Assembly: GCA_002245135.1 (NCBI GenBank)
Contig: NGBS01001259.1
Coordinates: forward strand, 1 to 23,638
Direction of reading: 5' to 3'
Origin: Proteromonas lacertae
Lineage: Eukaryota; Sar; Bigyra; Opalinata; Proteromonadidae
Length of the DNA: 23,638 nucleotides
Each line of letters opens with the position of its first letter. Position 1 is the first letter of the stretch. A model generated the notes under the pieces. That model saw only the letters and a list, made by a program, of their open reading frames with translations, made no database searches and was not told the DNA's origin. The translations under genes and the position numbers were made by a program. Of this stretch, positions 1 through 10,694 are shown one piece after another.

Positions 1-2279
1 ATAATGGTCTTAATTGATCATCAGTCAAATCCATTGCTTTTATACCATAGGATGCTAATTCTCACGGAATTCTCGTATTTTCATTGGACGGTTTAAGTCA
101 TCTTGTGATATGTTGGATAAACTGTTGAGAATATTGGTTATATTAATATCTATTCAAAATAATAATAAATATATATTATATACTTCTCTGTTTGCATACT
201 TCCAATAAATGATCTTTAGCTTCTTCATATCTTCTCTTGTTGAATGTAAATGTCTCTTGTATTGGTTTAGTTGATTTATCATTTTCATCATCTTCATCAA
301 ATTCAACTTCTTCTTCTTCAGCAATTACTTCAGCTTCTTCTAATGATGCATATTTATTATTCACATAAATCGATAAGAAGAATTTCCCCAACTTGCCTCT
401 TTCATAGGTTGATGGTACTAATATATAATCACCAGCTGCCATATTAATAGATAGAGTTGAAGCATCGTGGAATGTATAAGTTGGCTGTAAGACATCACTT
501 GTACCTGGAATAATTTGAGGAGGTCGAGCTTTTCTATCACTGAAGTTGAAATTGGCTGGAACTATATGAAATCCAATAACATTGTTGTGGCTTACAACTG
601 TTCTACCATAAGTTTCCTAAGATCTTCCTGTGTTACTATTTAAATAATAATAATATTATTATTATATTATACATTGTATTACAACATTATTAGTTGGCTC
701 AGTTAATGAGAATTTATATTGTGGATTAATTGACCAAGTAGTACAACTAGGATTACCTCCTGAATTATCATTTCTCCATTCACCAGATACTCTCCATCCT
801 CTATATTCATCAGGGAAATTAATACAGAAAAATAAATGAGTATAATACTTCAACCAGTCTTCAAAACTCATTAAGAATATACCATCATTCTTATTATCAA
901 ATAAATCTTCAACATCATTGCTTGTTTCATCAACACCACCAGCTACACTAGCAGCAGTTAAACCTGTATTTCGTGCTATCTTTCTATTCATAAATGCTTC
1001 TTTAATTTGGTCAATATATTTCTCTTTCATTTCACTGTCATCTGACCATTCTCCACTCCATTCACCATTACCCAAGGATTTCTTAACATTATTAACTTTT
1101 GCATGTTCTTACCAACTTTTATCTCACATACACCTATTATTGAATAAGCATGTTTCATTTTCAATCCTTCGCCAATATTGGCTTCAGTTTGACAGGTTTG
1201 ACCTCCTTTTGGCTGTATGGAACATCCACATAATGTACCATTTTCAGTTCGTTTTTGTATTAATTTGAATAACTCACCATTTTCAACTAAATGACCTGTA
1301 TCTTCATTATATCCAGTATGTCCTGGTTGAAGTACTAACAATTGAGAGCATAAACCTGTTAAATCTCTCAAAGCACAATCTATATCCACCAATTAAACTA
1401 TCATAACTTCCATTTAATTTGGCAAAAGCTTTTTCGATTAATGGAACCCAAAGTTCATTTTCATCTCTACAACGAGCAAATACTGGTGCTTTTGACTTAG
1501 AATTGCTATACACTGGGATTCGATCATCGATTATGACATAATAATACTCAAAATTCTATAAATGAGTAAATTAATTATTTTTATACTTTTTTGAACCTGC
1601 ATACCCATAATCCACAATCTAACCATCTTTGATTAATATTGGAGTTTGGATCACCACTGAAGAATATATTCTCTAAAAACAATGGTTGTGTTGCTAATAC
1701 AGCTAATGCACCTAAAACCAACAATCTCCTAATTTTCCTTGAATTACATCTTGACAACTATGACCTTCTTGGAATAATTTACCTTCGGAACAGAGATCTT
1801 CTTCTTCATCGGAAAAATTATCGCCAAATTCATCATCACCAAACTCATCGTCAAAACCATCATCAAATTCATTATCTTCATCATCATCATTTGCATTTTC
1901 ATTACCATACTATTCATAATTTCATAAAAATACGACTATATACACTATATTTTGGTCTAACCCATTGCAACCGTTGAGGTTCTGGATATGCATTTGATCC
2001 ACTTGATTGTGGAGGCTATAGAATGATTAAAAAAATGAAATACCTTGCCATCTCTGTATAGAGACTTAGTTCCAAACTCATCATTATCAGTTGGACCAAA
2101 CTCTGGATCACAGAATTTTGTACCTTCACAATATTGTTCAATAAGTTGATTTACCTAAAAAATAAATCACTGTATAATACTCGTTTAACTACAGCCTTTT
2201 CTGCATCTGCTAATTTATTGATTGAATTTTGACTACTACCTGCGATGTTAAAATGCAGTATTGTCTTAGAACGAGACAT
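1..2279 (-). CDS. Calpain-family cysteine protease (C2), 3' end beyond the window
   Basis: A calcium-dependent papain-fold protease of the calpain family. The start is ATG at 2277-2279. Introns are 2155-2180, 2016-2043, 1910-1943, 1556-1586, 636-672 and 150-183. The order is a short N-terminal lead, a WVRP motif, a very acidic Asp/Glu insert (about 1800-1909), the active-site Cys in GDCWF (codon at 1721-1723), the catalytic His in GLKMKHAYSI, the Asn in LRNPWG, then domain III with the motif GDYILVPSTYERGK near 380-435. The whole triad is present. After domain III an acidic linker leads to a segment that may begin an EF-hand-like region, but the window ends before a stop. The reading frame shifts at about 60, 614, 1071, 1383 and 1715, always inside conserved sequence. 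Either the assembly has indels or the gene is dead. The family assignment is firm; the substrate is unknown. Confidence 0.9.
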
Positions 2280-2478
2280 TTTGGATCTTACTATTACTCA
2301 AACCTCAAACTCTTTTGTTCGTTACATAGATTCAGTTACAATCTATATTTCTTCAAGACAATCAAAATAATAGAAATATCTATAAAAATAACAATAACAA
2401 TAACAAAACAAATGTAATAAATAAGGAAAATTCACAAATTATCTACTTTGATTTTGATTTTGTTTTTTTCTCTTTTTC

Positions 2479-3385
2479 TTACTTCTTTTCCACTTCCACT
2501 CGTCTTCTCTTTAGATCCATCACTTCCTTAATTTTCTTCATTTCTTTCTTTGTCTTTTCTTCTTTATCCTTTTTATTTGTTGTTTTACTACTTTCATCTT
2601 TTGAATCATCATCCTTTTTCACTTCTTTTTGACCTACACTCTTATCTTTTTCTTTTTCTTTCTCTCCTATAGCTGCCTACTGTTTCTGTTTTATTAGATT
2701 TTGTATTATTTTTATTGGTTTTACTATCTTCACCACTTTTCTTATTTAATATAGCTACTAAATTATCAAAACTAAATTCATTTCCTTCTACTGGTTTTTC
2801 TACTTTCACCCATCCCATTTGTTTCTCATAAAATTGTTTAAACCTTTGTGATCTTATGAAATCAACATTAAATCGAGACACTTGAGTTTTCTTCTTTGTT
2901 CTTTCAGATGAAGTTTTGCCTATATTCTTTTGCATTTGTTGATATAATAAATCAGTTCTATCTCCAACTTCGCTTATTTCTTTAAGGAATTGACTTTCAA
3001 CTTGACGGAATGCCATTGATTCACTCATTCCTGATTCATTAACTTAATTTGGCTTTTTCACAAACTCGTTAGCAACATAATTAGTTTTTGTGGGTGTTGC
3101 ACTTACTATTTCTTCACCGTGACTTGGAAACTTTTCAATGAATTTACTATTTAATAAATCTATGTGAAAAATACATTTTCAATCTCTCTTCTCTTGATGT
3201 AAAATTGATTAAATCTTTGTGATACCATGTCATAGTGGTGGTGGTACTACTTGTAATGCTCTCAAATAAGGTGGCTATTTTTATGAAATTATTATATGAT
3301 GCAAATATACTGGTGATATTCCTTTTCCTCTGACTAATCTTTCCAACTGCATCACCAGTGGTGTTGTTTTTGATCTAAATCTCAT
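2479..3385 (-). CDS. Unrecognised Lys/Glu-rich protein, divergent from RIB43A; frame disturbed
   Basis: I do not recognise this family. The start is ATG at 3383-3385 (MRFRSKTTPLVMQLERLV), followed by a 36-nt intron at 3275-3310. The longest clean stretch is 2642-3028, containing MSESMAFRQVESQFLKEI and a region with RFNVDFIRSQRFKQFYEKQM. The C-terminus is an almost pure Lys/Glu/Asp tail ending at TAA 2479-2481. Apparent single-base shifts lie near 3234, 3163 and 2666, and an in-frame TAA lies at 3044-3046, so the exact product is uncertain. It is head-to-head with RIB43A, with 86 bp between the two ATGs, so shared control and an axonemal role are possible but purely inferred. It could also be a decaying gene. 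Confidence 0.55.
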
Positions 3386-3471
3386 TCTAAATCAATTTAA
3401 ATCAAATATGCGGTTAAGGATTAAAATTAGTTTTAGTTTTTTCATTTTTTAAAACCGTTTTGCTATTTTTG
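3386..3471. promoter_or_regulatory. Divergent promoter between the 2479-3385 gene and RIB43A
   Basis: Only 86 bp separate the two start codons. An AACCG core occurs on each strand: AACCGTTTT at 3453-3461 ahead of RIB43A (ATG 3472), and AACCG read on the minus strand from 3415 to 3411 ahead of the ATG at 3385. The same AACCGTTTT appears at 17521-17529 before the TPR gene. The rest is T-rich. The promoter role is inferred from position and recurrence. Confidence 0.45.
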
Positions 3472-4651
3472 ATGGAGAAGAGCCTTATAGAACCTTTACC
3501 TTTAGGTATTCTTATAATATGGTTTATATGCAATTCAATAGAAACTGAAACAGAGTTAAAAGATAGATTACATGTCCAAGCTGCCAAAGCCAGAAAAATA
3601 GCAAGAAAACCATGTCAAGAACTTCGTGATAGGAGATGTAAAGAAACAGAAGATGGACGTAAACAACAGATTATGGAACATAAAATGCAGCAAGAAATAG
3701 AACGATTAGCTCAACTGAAATACGAGCAAGAGATGCGTGAATTGAGTCAAAGAATGGCCAGAAATAGAATATGAAAGAGAAATGGATAGAGCAAAACACG
3801 CTGAAGAAATGCGTCAATTCAATAGAAGACAAGCTGAGGCAATAGTACCTCCAGAGCCAGATCGACCAGCAAGAATGGGTGATTATGACCAAACACTAGG
3901 AATATCTTCAGCTCAAATATTTGCAGGTGAAGATTTACAATATCCAGAACGTCAAAGATTGCAAGCTCTACAGAATATGAAATGGTCAGAGCAACAACAA
4001 GCTGAATTAGAAGAAAGAAGAAGATTAGAGAGAGAAGCAGAGGAAAGAGAAAGACAACGTGTGAAACGTATGTGTGAATTAGCTGAAGAGATGGCTAGAA
4101 AGAAGGCAGCAGAAGATGCAAAGAAAAAAGATGAAATTAATCACTTCAATAGAATTCAAGCAGCTGAGAAGAAGGAAAGAGAAGATGCATATAATAAATG
4201 GATTAGTGACCAACCTCTACTAGAAGATACAATAGCAATGAAGTTTATGAGGGAAGATCATGAAGATTTTCACGAAAGGCCTGATCACTATAGAGGTATG
4301 ACTCCAGAAGAAGTACAAGCAATAAAAGAAATGCAATTAAAACAAATACAAGAAGATGAGGAGAGAAGAGAAAGAGAGAGACAAGATGAAGCTAATTGGC
4401 AGAGATATTTGGATCAACAAAGAGCTGATGCTACTGCTAAAGCTTATAGAGATGAATGTGAAAGAAAAGAAGCACAAGATCAAAGAAATGTATATATTTT
4501 ATATTTGTATGGTGTATTATTCTGTTTATAGAAATATAATGAGATGCTAGCACATATGGAAGCAGATAGAAAAAAAGAGGAAAGAGAATATCTTAATAAA
4601 CCAACTGTAACAGAAGATTTCTTAGGTCAATTTGAAATCAGTGATAGATAA
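3472..4651 (+). CDS. RIB43A: RIB43A-like protofilament ribbon protein
   Basis: A coiled-coil structural protein of ciliary and flagellar doublet microtubules, a microtubule inner protein on the A-tubule. The introns at 3506-3541 and 4490-4531 give about 366 residues, near the family length. Diagnostic features are the long Arg/Glu/Gln-rich helices, the central GISSAQIFAGEDL followed by a QNMKWSEQQQ stretch (the family's xSSLQxFxGEDL region), and the C-terminal end with NKPTVTEDFLGQFEISDR, matching the family's terminal PTxxFxxQFxxSSR pattern. The reading frame changes once at about 3763-3775, where one extra A in an A run would account for the jump into YEREMDRAKHAEEM. Intron 1 is the only 3n intron in the window without an in-frame stop; retention would add a hydrophobic stretch that does not fit the family, so I call it an intron. 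It implies a flagellated organism. Confidence 0.9.
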
Positions 4652-4821
4652 ACTTATGTAATTTATATATCTTATGTATTTTATAATATTTGTTGTGTTT
4701 TTATTTTTTGATAATTCTTCAAAATTTTGGTGCAGAAATAAAACACCCGAAAATAGAATTCTGTTATTCGTAATTTTTATTCTAATTACAGCAGTTAGCA
4801 AATAGAATTCGTTTATGACTT

Positions 4822-6120
4822 ATGGACTCTCCTCTAATAGAAAAGCCAGATAGATTTAGCGTTGCGCAGAAGTTTTTAAGTCAACCATCTGCAAAAGATC
4901 TAATTAAATCCCCAAGACCCATGAAAAGATGCTCAACAGGTAGCATACCGAGTGTTAATCATGATAGAAATTCGTTCCATGAATTCCAAGTTGTTGATTT
5001 ACCTAATACACCTGTTCAGCCATACAAACCTGAAGTTCCAGTGAATTCTATAAAAGCAGGCTCATCTACAATTAATACCATCCATACTAGTGCCATTTCT
5101 CTTTCCGTTAATGAATCAAGAAATATGTCTTCTAGGAGTGGATCAATTCAAGGAGTATGATATTTTTTATTTTTATTGATATAGCCATCACTTATCCAAA
5201 AAATTGCAGCTAGGGGATCAAGATTTAAAGAAAACGAGTATAGATGTAGTTTGCCGAATATTCCAGATGTAGATAATAGTGAGGATAATAGTAATATGAA
5301 TAAATGTAGTAATGAGAAGAATGACAAAGAAGATAATTCAAACAATGTTGTATATCCATTCACAGATTTTGAAAAGAATAGAGAAATAGAAGAATTAAAG
5401 TTAAAGTATGATGAAAAAAAAATCATATTATTACAATCAATATTTAGACGGAATAATGTGCTGTTAGATATAAGAGAAAAAGAAAGAAATAGACGAATAT
5501 ATAGGAATAATATTCTATATGATGCTAATACAAGAGTTAATTCTCATTTATCCTTTATAAAGAAGAATAAGCAATTAAAGAAATATTATTATAACAAAGC
5601 TAAAAGTATATTCAAAAATTTAAATAATGAGTTAAATAATTACTGGACTTTACATACAAGAATAGAAAGCATTATTTCTATATTATTTCATATTTGTAAC
5701 TTAAGTAATTCTATTAATTTATTAACATTAGAAGAAGCTATGGATTTGTTTATTAGAATATTAAATGTTCCATTTCCTTCTAAAGATATTAAACATTTAT
5801 TAATGAATTATAATAATGCTAAAATTTATAATTATACTTATTCTGTCAAAGATATAATTTACATTTATACGATTATTAATGATAGAGTATCATGTCTTGG
5901 TCAAGCTTTTAGGTTTGTTAGGAAGATGAATAGTATTCCTGAGAAGTATATCAAATCGATGTTGAGATATACAATGATTCAAGCAGATATTATGATTAGT
6001 ATAGGATTATATGATACATTAAATGAACCTCAATTCACTTGTAAATACTGTGGTCATATATCAATTGAACCTCTGAGATTGTTGATTCACATTTTTCAAT
6101 GTCCTTATAAAATTGGATAA
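4822..6120 (+). CDS. Unrecognised protein with C-terminal C2HC zinc-finger-like motif
   Basis: There are two exons joined over a 30-nt intron at 5155-5184 (GTATGA to ATATAG, with an in-frame stop if retained), giving about 422 residues. The first 150 or so residues are Ser/Pro-rich and look disordered. From about residue 170 a charged helical or coiled-coil region begins (IREKERNRRIYRNN), followed by a Leu/Ile-rich helical domain. The last 25 residues hold Cys-x2-Cys-x13-His-x4-Cys (CKYCGH to HIFQC), a plausible C2HC zinc site. The frame is unbroken for 1.3 kb. An out-of-frame ATG sits at 4815. RIB43A ends 170 bp upstream on the same strand, with an AATAAA near 4735. No family is recognised; a nucleic-acid or protein-binding finger is only a guess. 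Confidence 0.75.
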
Positions 6121-6432
6121 ATTATCATTTAATATGTTTCGATTTAATCTTTGTGTATAGTTATTAGTATGTTTGTGTGTATTTTAATTTTTTTTCATAA
6201 CAATAATCAAAAATTTTAGAAAACTTTCATTTTCTTCAATTTTTTATAAACAGTTTTAAATGTCTTCATTATTTTCTTTTTCTTACTCATCAACATCTTC
6301 TTCTTAATCCATAGATTATATTTCTAAAGAATATGTAAATTGTAAATTATTACTATGATTTATATTTATATATGCTTTCTTTTCGTTTTCATCATCTTTT
6401 GTATTTACTTGTATCTCTTTGTATTTCACCTT
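6121..6432. other. Intergenic stretch without a recognised gene
   Basis: This lies between the convergent zinc-finger gene (+) and the small orphan (-). On the minus strand, an open stretch rich in Lys and Glu continues beyond the TGA of the 6433-6966 gene for about 30 codons, so that gene may once have been longer. Otherwise I see only T-rich sequence typical of 3' regions. Confidence 0.4.
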
Positions 6433-6966
6433 TCAATATCCTATTTCCTTTTCTATTATTTTACTCACATCTTTTGTTGAAAGTTTACATATTCTATGAT
6501 ATACAGCTATTCTATTATTTACTATATCTTTATTCTCTAATATTGTCTTTTTACTCTCGATAAATGAAATGAGCAACTCTTTATATTCCATATTTATATC
6601 ATTGTTATCATTTATACTTCTTATTTTCTCATTACTATTTAATAATTTATAATAATTATATTATATTAATAATATACCAATCTGTTTCAAAATCATTTCT
6701 TTTCATATCTTCTTCCTTTGTATTTTTATTTCTATCAATTAACCATTTTTGATTCATCATTAATAATTGATAATAATTATCATCATCATCATCTACTTCA
6801 ATATTTACAAAATGATCTGATTTTATAATGGAATTAATATTGAAATTAATAACATTCATTCTACACATCTCTTCATACTTACTAATATCCCATTCTATAT
6901 TTACATTCCATATTTTTTTATTATCAAACTATAATAGCAACATCCACAACTTACATTTTCATCCAT
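6433..6966 (-). CDS. Small acidic orphan protein, three exons
   Basis: Splicing two tiny introns (6929-6954, the only one starting GTAA, and 6635-6677) joins a 12-nt first exon (MDEN) to two longer exons, giving 154 residues ending at TGA 6433-6435. The product has the stretch FDNKKIWNVNIEWDISKYEE, then an Asp run (VDDDDDNYYQ) and a helical, charged C-terminal half (ENKDIVNNRIAVYHRICKLS). It has no signal peptide, membrane segment or motif that I can name. Reading phase is kept through both introns, which supports a real gene. It is the only model here that ends in TGA, and the frame stays open after it, so the true 3' end may lie further on. Confidence 0.5.
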
Positions 6967-6999
6967 ATTTACTGTCTGATTCAAAATACGCTTGAAGGT

Positions 7000-7831
7000 T
7001 AAAGATTCATTTGATTGTTTCTTTTACTGCTCCTACGGAATTCTTTCAAGGAGTATTCTAAGAGAAGAACTCTTCCAAAGAAAAGTTCATCAACAGAACC
7101 GAGGATGGTTCTAAGGTTCCTTTAAAGTGTCCTTTGTAGGTTCTATTGATGCTGTATTCTATTGATGCTCCTTCTTTCAATCCAGCTTCAGTGTTACCAA
7201 TGATGAACAACAACGACAATTACAACCTGAGAAGCCCCAACTCCGTATCTGTGGTAAATACTGGCACTACTTCCTTAAGCGAGATCAACTACCCTTCTAT
7301 GTTTAAGTCATGGTTGAAAATATCTCTGAGTATGATATTAACAACACCGAGATGTTTACCAAGAGCTTATGATACAATGCAGCCATTGCAACTCAACAAG
7401 ATCCAACCTTCCCTAAGCATCTTCAGATTACCATCGCCACCTATGTTTTAACTCCCCGAGCAGGTACTCTCAATGCAACTCTCTGGAAGAGAGGCAACAT
7501 GAAGCTCTTGCCTTTAAGCAGAATATCTACAATAATGTTGTTAAAGTCTTCATGTTCTGCTTAAAGGATGAAGCTACAACAGAAGGTAACTTTATTCAAC
7601 CTGTAATTATCGTTCATCATTACTTCTCTATTAATGCTTATCAACCTCCACACCCTCAGTTCCCTCAATGCATCCCTCAAAGAAGGTGCAAACTTAGCTA
7701 TAGTAGAAGCTATGAAGATGCAAAATATGTTAACAGCCTCAAAGAAATGTAAGATTGCCAAAGTTTACTTCAAGAAAGGAGACACATTAGCTTTGGATGA
7801 TGTTATTATGGATTTCTCATTTGATTTTTAA
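7000..7831 (+). pseudogene. Relic containing a biotin-carrier (BCCP) domain; less AT-rich island
   Basis: The clearest part is 7634-7831. It encodes a biotinyl-lipoyl carrier domain: EGANLAIVEAMKMQNMLTA has the biotin-accepting Lys in AMKM, and it is followed by KVYFKKGDTLALDDVIMDF. EAMKMQN is closest to propionyl-CoA carboxylase alpha subunits as I remember them, so a biotin-dependent carboxylase C-terminus is likely. Upstream, 7000-7630 shows open pieces in more than one frame (for example SFNPASVLPMMNNNDNYN and TIATYVLTPRAGTLNATL) that I cannot identify and that do not connect into one reading frame. The codons here often end in C, unlike the flanking genes. No intron of the local type is visible. 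I read it as a broken gene, or a fragment of different origin. Confidence 0.6.
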
Positions 7832-7976
7832 GAAAAAGGTTAAATTATCCCTGAGTAACAAATAAACATACCTTAATGACTTAGTTAAAATTGTTTTTTT
7901 ATGGGATATATTAAAATAATAACTACATAGTAAAGTATTTACAAATCAAATTTATGAAAATACAAGATATTTATAT

Positions 7977-8785
7977 GTAATCTTTCAAATATAACATGAA
8001 TTTATATTTAGTACATATTACTAAAAAACCACACATCCACATTTTTATATTCTCAAGAGTTATTTCCACATTTTGATATAAATCTGTTGTGAAATAATAA
8101 TCACCAAATTTCACGATCTTTGTATTTCCTGTTCCACCTCCATTTACATCTAACATCCAATTAGCTGGATTTTCATCTTCTTCAATTGGACTAACTCCAT
8201 CAATCTTTTCCATATATTCTACTACTTTACTACCATTTTCACCAAGTGGACCAAAATATACTACTTTTCCACTTCTTTCTAATAATAATACATCACTAAA
8301 TAGTTTAAATATTTCAAAAGATACAAATTATACTTCTATCACTTGTTGAAATTCTTTGTAAGACTTGACATATTAATAAAACAGCTGAACTATCTAATCC
8401 AGTTGTTGTTGGTTCATCTAAGAATAATATTGATGGATTAGATACTAATTCGATTCCAACCATCACTAATTTTCTTATACATATTGCTAAACCACTATCT
8501 AGTTGTTCAACATATCCACTTATCATACATAAATCTTTCATTTTATATCGCTTATCATTCAATAACAATTTACCTTCAATCTTTCCTTTGTGTTTTTCTA
8601 TTTGCTAATACATCTAATAATGTTCTTTTACCAACTCCACTTTCTCACATTAACTCTATTATACTGTGAGATAGAACATATCCACTTATATCATTCAATA
8701 ATACTTTATCTATCTTTCTTTTTACTTGATGCATCTTTAATTTTTACTGTATATTTTATATGTTCAAATAAAAAATCAAATTGTG
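7977..8785 (-). pseudogene. Decayed ABC transporter, PDR/ABCG type (nucleotide-binding domain fragment)
   Basis: Reading on the minus strand from about 8785, one finds YTVKIKDASSKKKD, VLLNDISGYV, a degenerate Walker A (ESGVGKRTLLDVLANRKT), ISGYVEQLDS, a damaged signature region, a Walker B segment (NPSILFLDEPTTTGLDSSA), the D/H-loop region, then SGKVVYFGPLGENG and NPANWMLDVNGGG. The last two are typical of pleiotropic-drug-resistance ABCG transporters. The part between ISGYVEQ and the signature is mostly missing, Walker A has lost its usual Gly and Ser, and there are several stops and frame changes. No transmembrane half follows. It is a dead fragment of a host-type transporter gene. The full-length version should export hydrophobic compounds across the plasma membrane. 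Confidence 0.85.
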
Positions 8786-8792
8786 TTAAAAT

Positions 8793-9840
8793 TTACTTAT
8801 CATTTAGTATATTTTTAGTATTTATACTTTCCATTTTCACATTTTTATATTTCATTATCATCAATACTATTTCGGTCATCTTTATGTTATTCATTTCTAA
8901 TATACACATTATTTCATCATTTAACTCTTCTTCTTTCATTCTATCCAATATTCTTCTTTCTTCTTCTTTAAATTCTTCTTCTTTATTATCTTCATTGTAA
9001 TTGTTGATTATTACATTTTGAATTCTCTCATCTTTTATTGAATATAATTCTATATGATTTTTACATTCATTTTTCTTTAATTCTATTTTCAAGTCTTTCA
9101 ACATTTCTTTATTCTCTTTTTCTATCTCTTTCTCTTTTATCTTTTCACAATCGATCTCTTCTTCTATCAATTGTTTAAAATCATCTTGTATTTCTTTATT
9201 TTCTTTCTCATTCTTTTGGAATTTATACCATTCCAATAACCGATTTAATAACCATAACTCATTCACTATTATCACATCTCTCATATTTAATATCTCACTC
9301 AAATTATTCATTTCTAATCTCAACAAATATTCATTATTATATAAATATTTATATCCTCGCTTTTCTATTTCCATATTTTTCAAGTCTTCTATCTCTCTCA
9401 AACATCCACCAAATACATTACAGATATGAATTAATTTCATTAATACTTCATCATCTATATTATTCTTCACAAATTCATAACAATCATTTATTATCTCTTT
9501 TTCACTATAACATAAACAAAACATCAACACTTCACATACACTCTCTTTACAGATTATCAGTTCACCACCACTGTAGTATTTCTCCATCTCATAATAGCCA
9601 ATTTCTTCGATTTCTTCATATAACTCCAAAACTCCAACAAACTCACAATCTAACAACAGTTTCTTTACAGTTTCATTTCCATTCACTAAAATTGACTTGA
9701 TTGACATTATTCGATTATCTCTAATCTTCACTTCTATATCATCAAAACCACTTTCGACCAATTTTCGACATAATCTATCATAAAAATAAATATAAAATAT
9801 ACCCCTCTTCTCTTATGCTTTTATTCACTTTTATTATCAT
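8793..9840 (-). CDS. BTB/BACK-like protein with long charged C-terminus
   Basis: ATG 9838-9840 opens a 38-nt exon. A 28-nt intron at 9775-9802 joins it to the main exon, giving 339 residues ending at TAA 8793-8795. The N-terminal part has the layout of a BTB fold (LCRKLVESGFDDIEVKI, then a stretch like the end of a BTB domain). The middle has LLRLEMNNLSEILNMRDV followed by ELWLLNRLLEWYKFQ, which resembles the BACK domain pattern of BTB adaptors. The C-terminal third is Lys/Glu-rich and probably coiled. If it is BTB/BACK, it would be a substrate adaptor for a Cullin-3 ubiquitin ligase; this is inference from weak similarity. The frame is intact for 1 kb although the gene sits among relics. Confidence 0.6.
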
Positions 9841-10694
9841 CTTTATGGAAATATATAACAAAAATAACGAAATTTGATTTTTATCAAAATTTTGAATAAC
9901 CCAAAACTTAAAATGTGATATAATTCTATTGCAGATGGTGTGATAAAAACAATTATACTCTATTGTGATTTATTAATGCATATTGCATATGACATGATGA
10001 TGTAAATGATGAATAATAAGTTTTAGTGATAGTTAGTGTTATTGACAATGAAATTTAATATAAATATAGATTATTGGTTTTTAAATTCAACCACAGGTAA
10101 ATGCAGATTTTAATGGTAAACAGAATATTAATGTCGATTCAAATTCCCTTATGGATAATATACATATGAATATAATAAATGCAGAAGGATTATTTCACAT
10201 CATTTAAGTATAATATAAAATATTAACCTCACTGAACAACTGAATGAGAAACTGAATGGTTTGTATTGAATTAGTTATTATCAAGTGTTAATGAATGGAG
10301 GATATTCTTTAATATCATTGAAACCTTGGTGATCGTTGATGAAGTATTACAAGGAGGTTGATAAATAACAATCTTTAGTGTTTCTTGTTATTGTAATATG
10401 ATGAAAAACAAAAGGTTAGATTATCAATTTTGGAAATGATTTACAACCTGAGAATCAACAATTCTATACTCAATCATCAGTAGATAGTTAATTTAGATTT
10501 ACCATATATTAGTTATTCTACAAAATTAGTTGATATAGATGATAATAAAATGATATATTATTGGAATGTATATTATTAGCTTAATATATAGAATTTTCTG
10601 CAGAGATTGTAGAATTAACACACACAAGCAAATCTGAGTTTTTCGGAGGAAATAAACACAACAAGAAGAACAAATCAATCTAGATTATTACAGA
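9841..10694. other. Gene-free stretch with short decayed open segments
   Basis: No reading frame can be followed for long on either strand. On the plus strand there are brief protein-like pieces such as VNADFNGKQNINVDSNSL near 10097-10155 and FGNDLQPENQQFYTQSS near 10430-10485, each ended by stops. The first alternates Asn, Asp and Ile a little like the repeat relic at 15235-17430, but the match is too weak to call. I see no RNA gene or repeat here. Confidence 0.35.

Noticed and set aside
918-1268. Plus-strand open frame opposite calpain
   Set aside because: It overlaps the conserved protease His and Asn region on the other strand and looks like no protein.
1639-1977. Plus-strand open frame with His-rich stretch
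   Set aside because: It lies opposite the calpain acidic GAT/GAA run and spans its introns; calpain explains the sequence.
7561-7761. Minus-strand open frame opposite the biotin-carrier relic
   Set aside because: The plus strand carries the recognisable EAMKMQN domain; the opposite frame is a shadow.
8793-9761. TTG at 9761 as start of the BTB-like protein
   Set aside because: A 28-nt GTAT-TAG intron joins the frame to an ATG at 9840.
10097-10155. Possible plus-strand copy of the SG-x-I repeat
   Set aside because: Only one or two weak units with no Gly-Ile rhythm beyond them.
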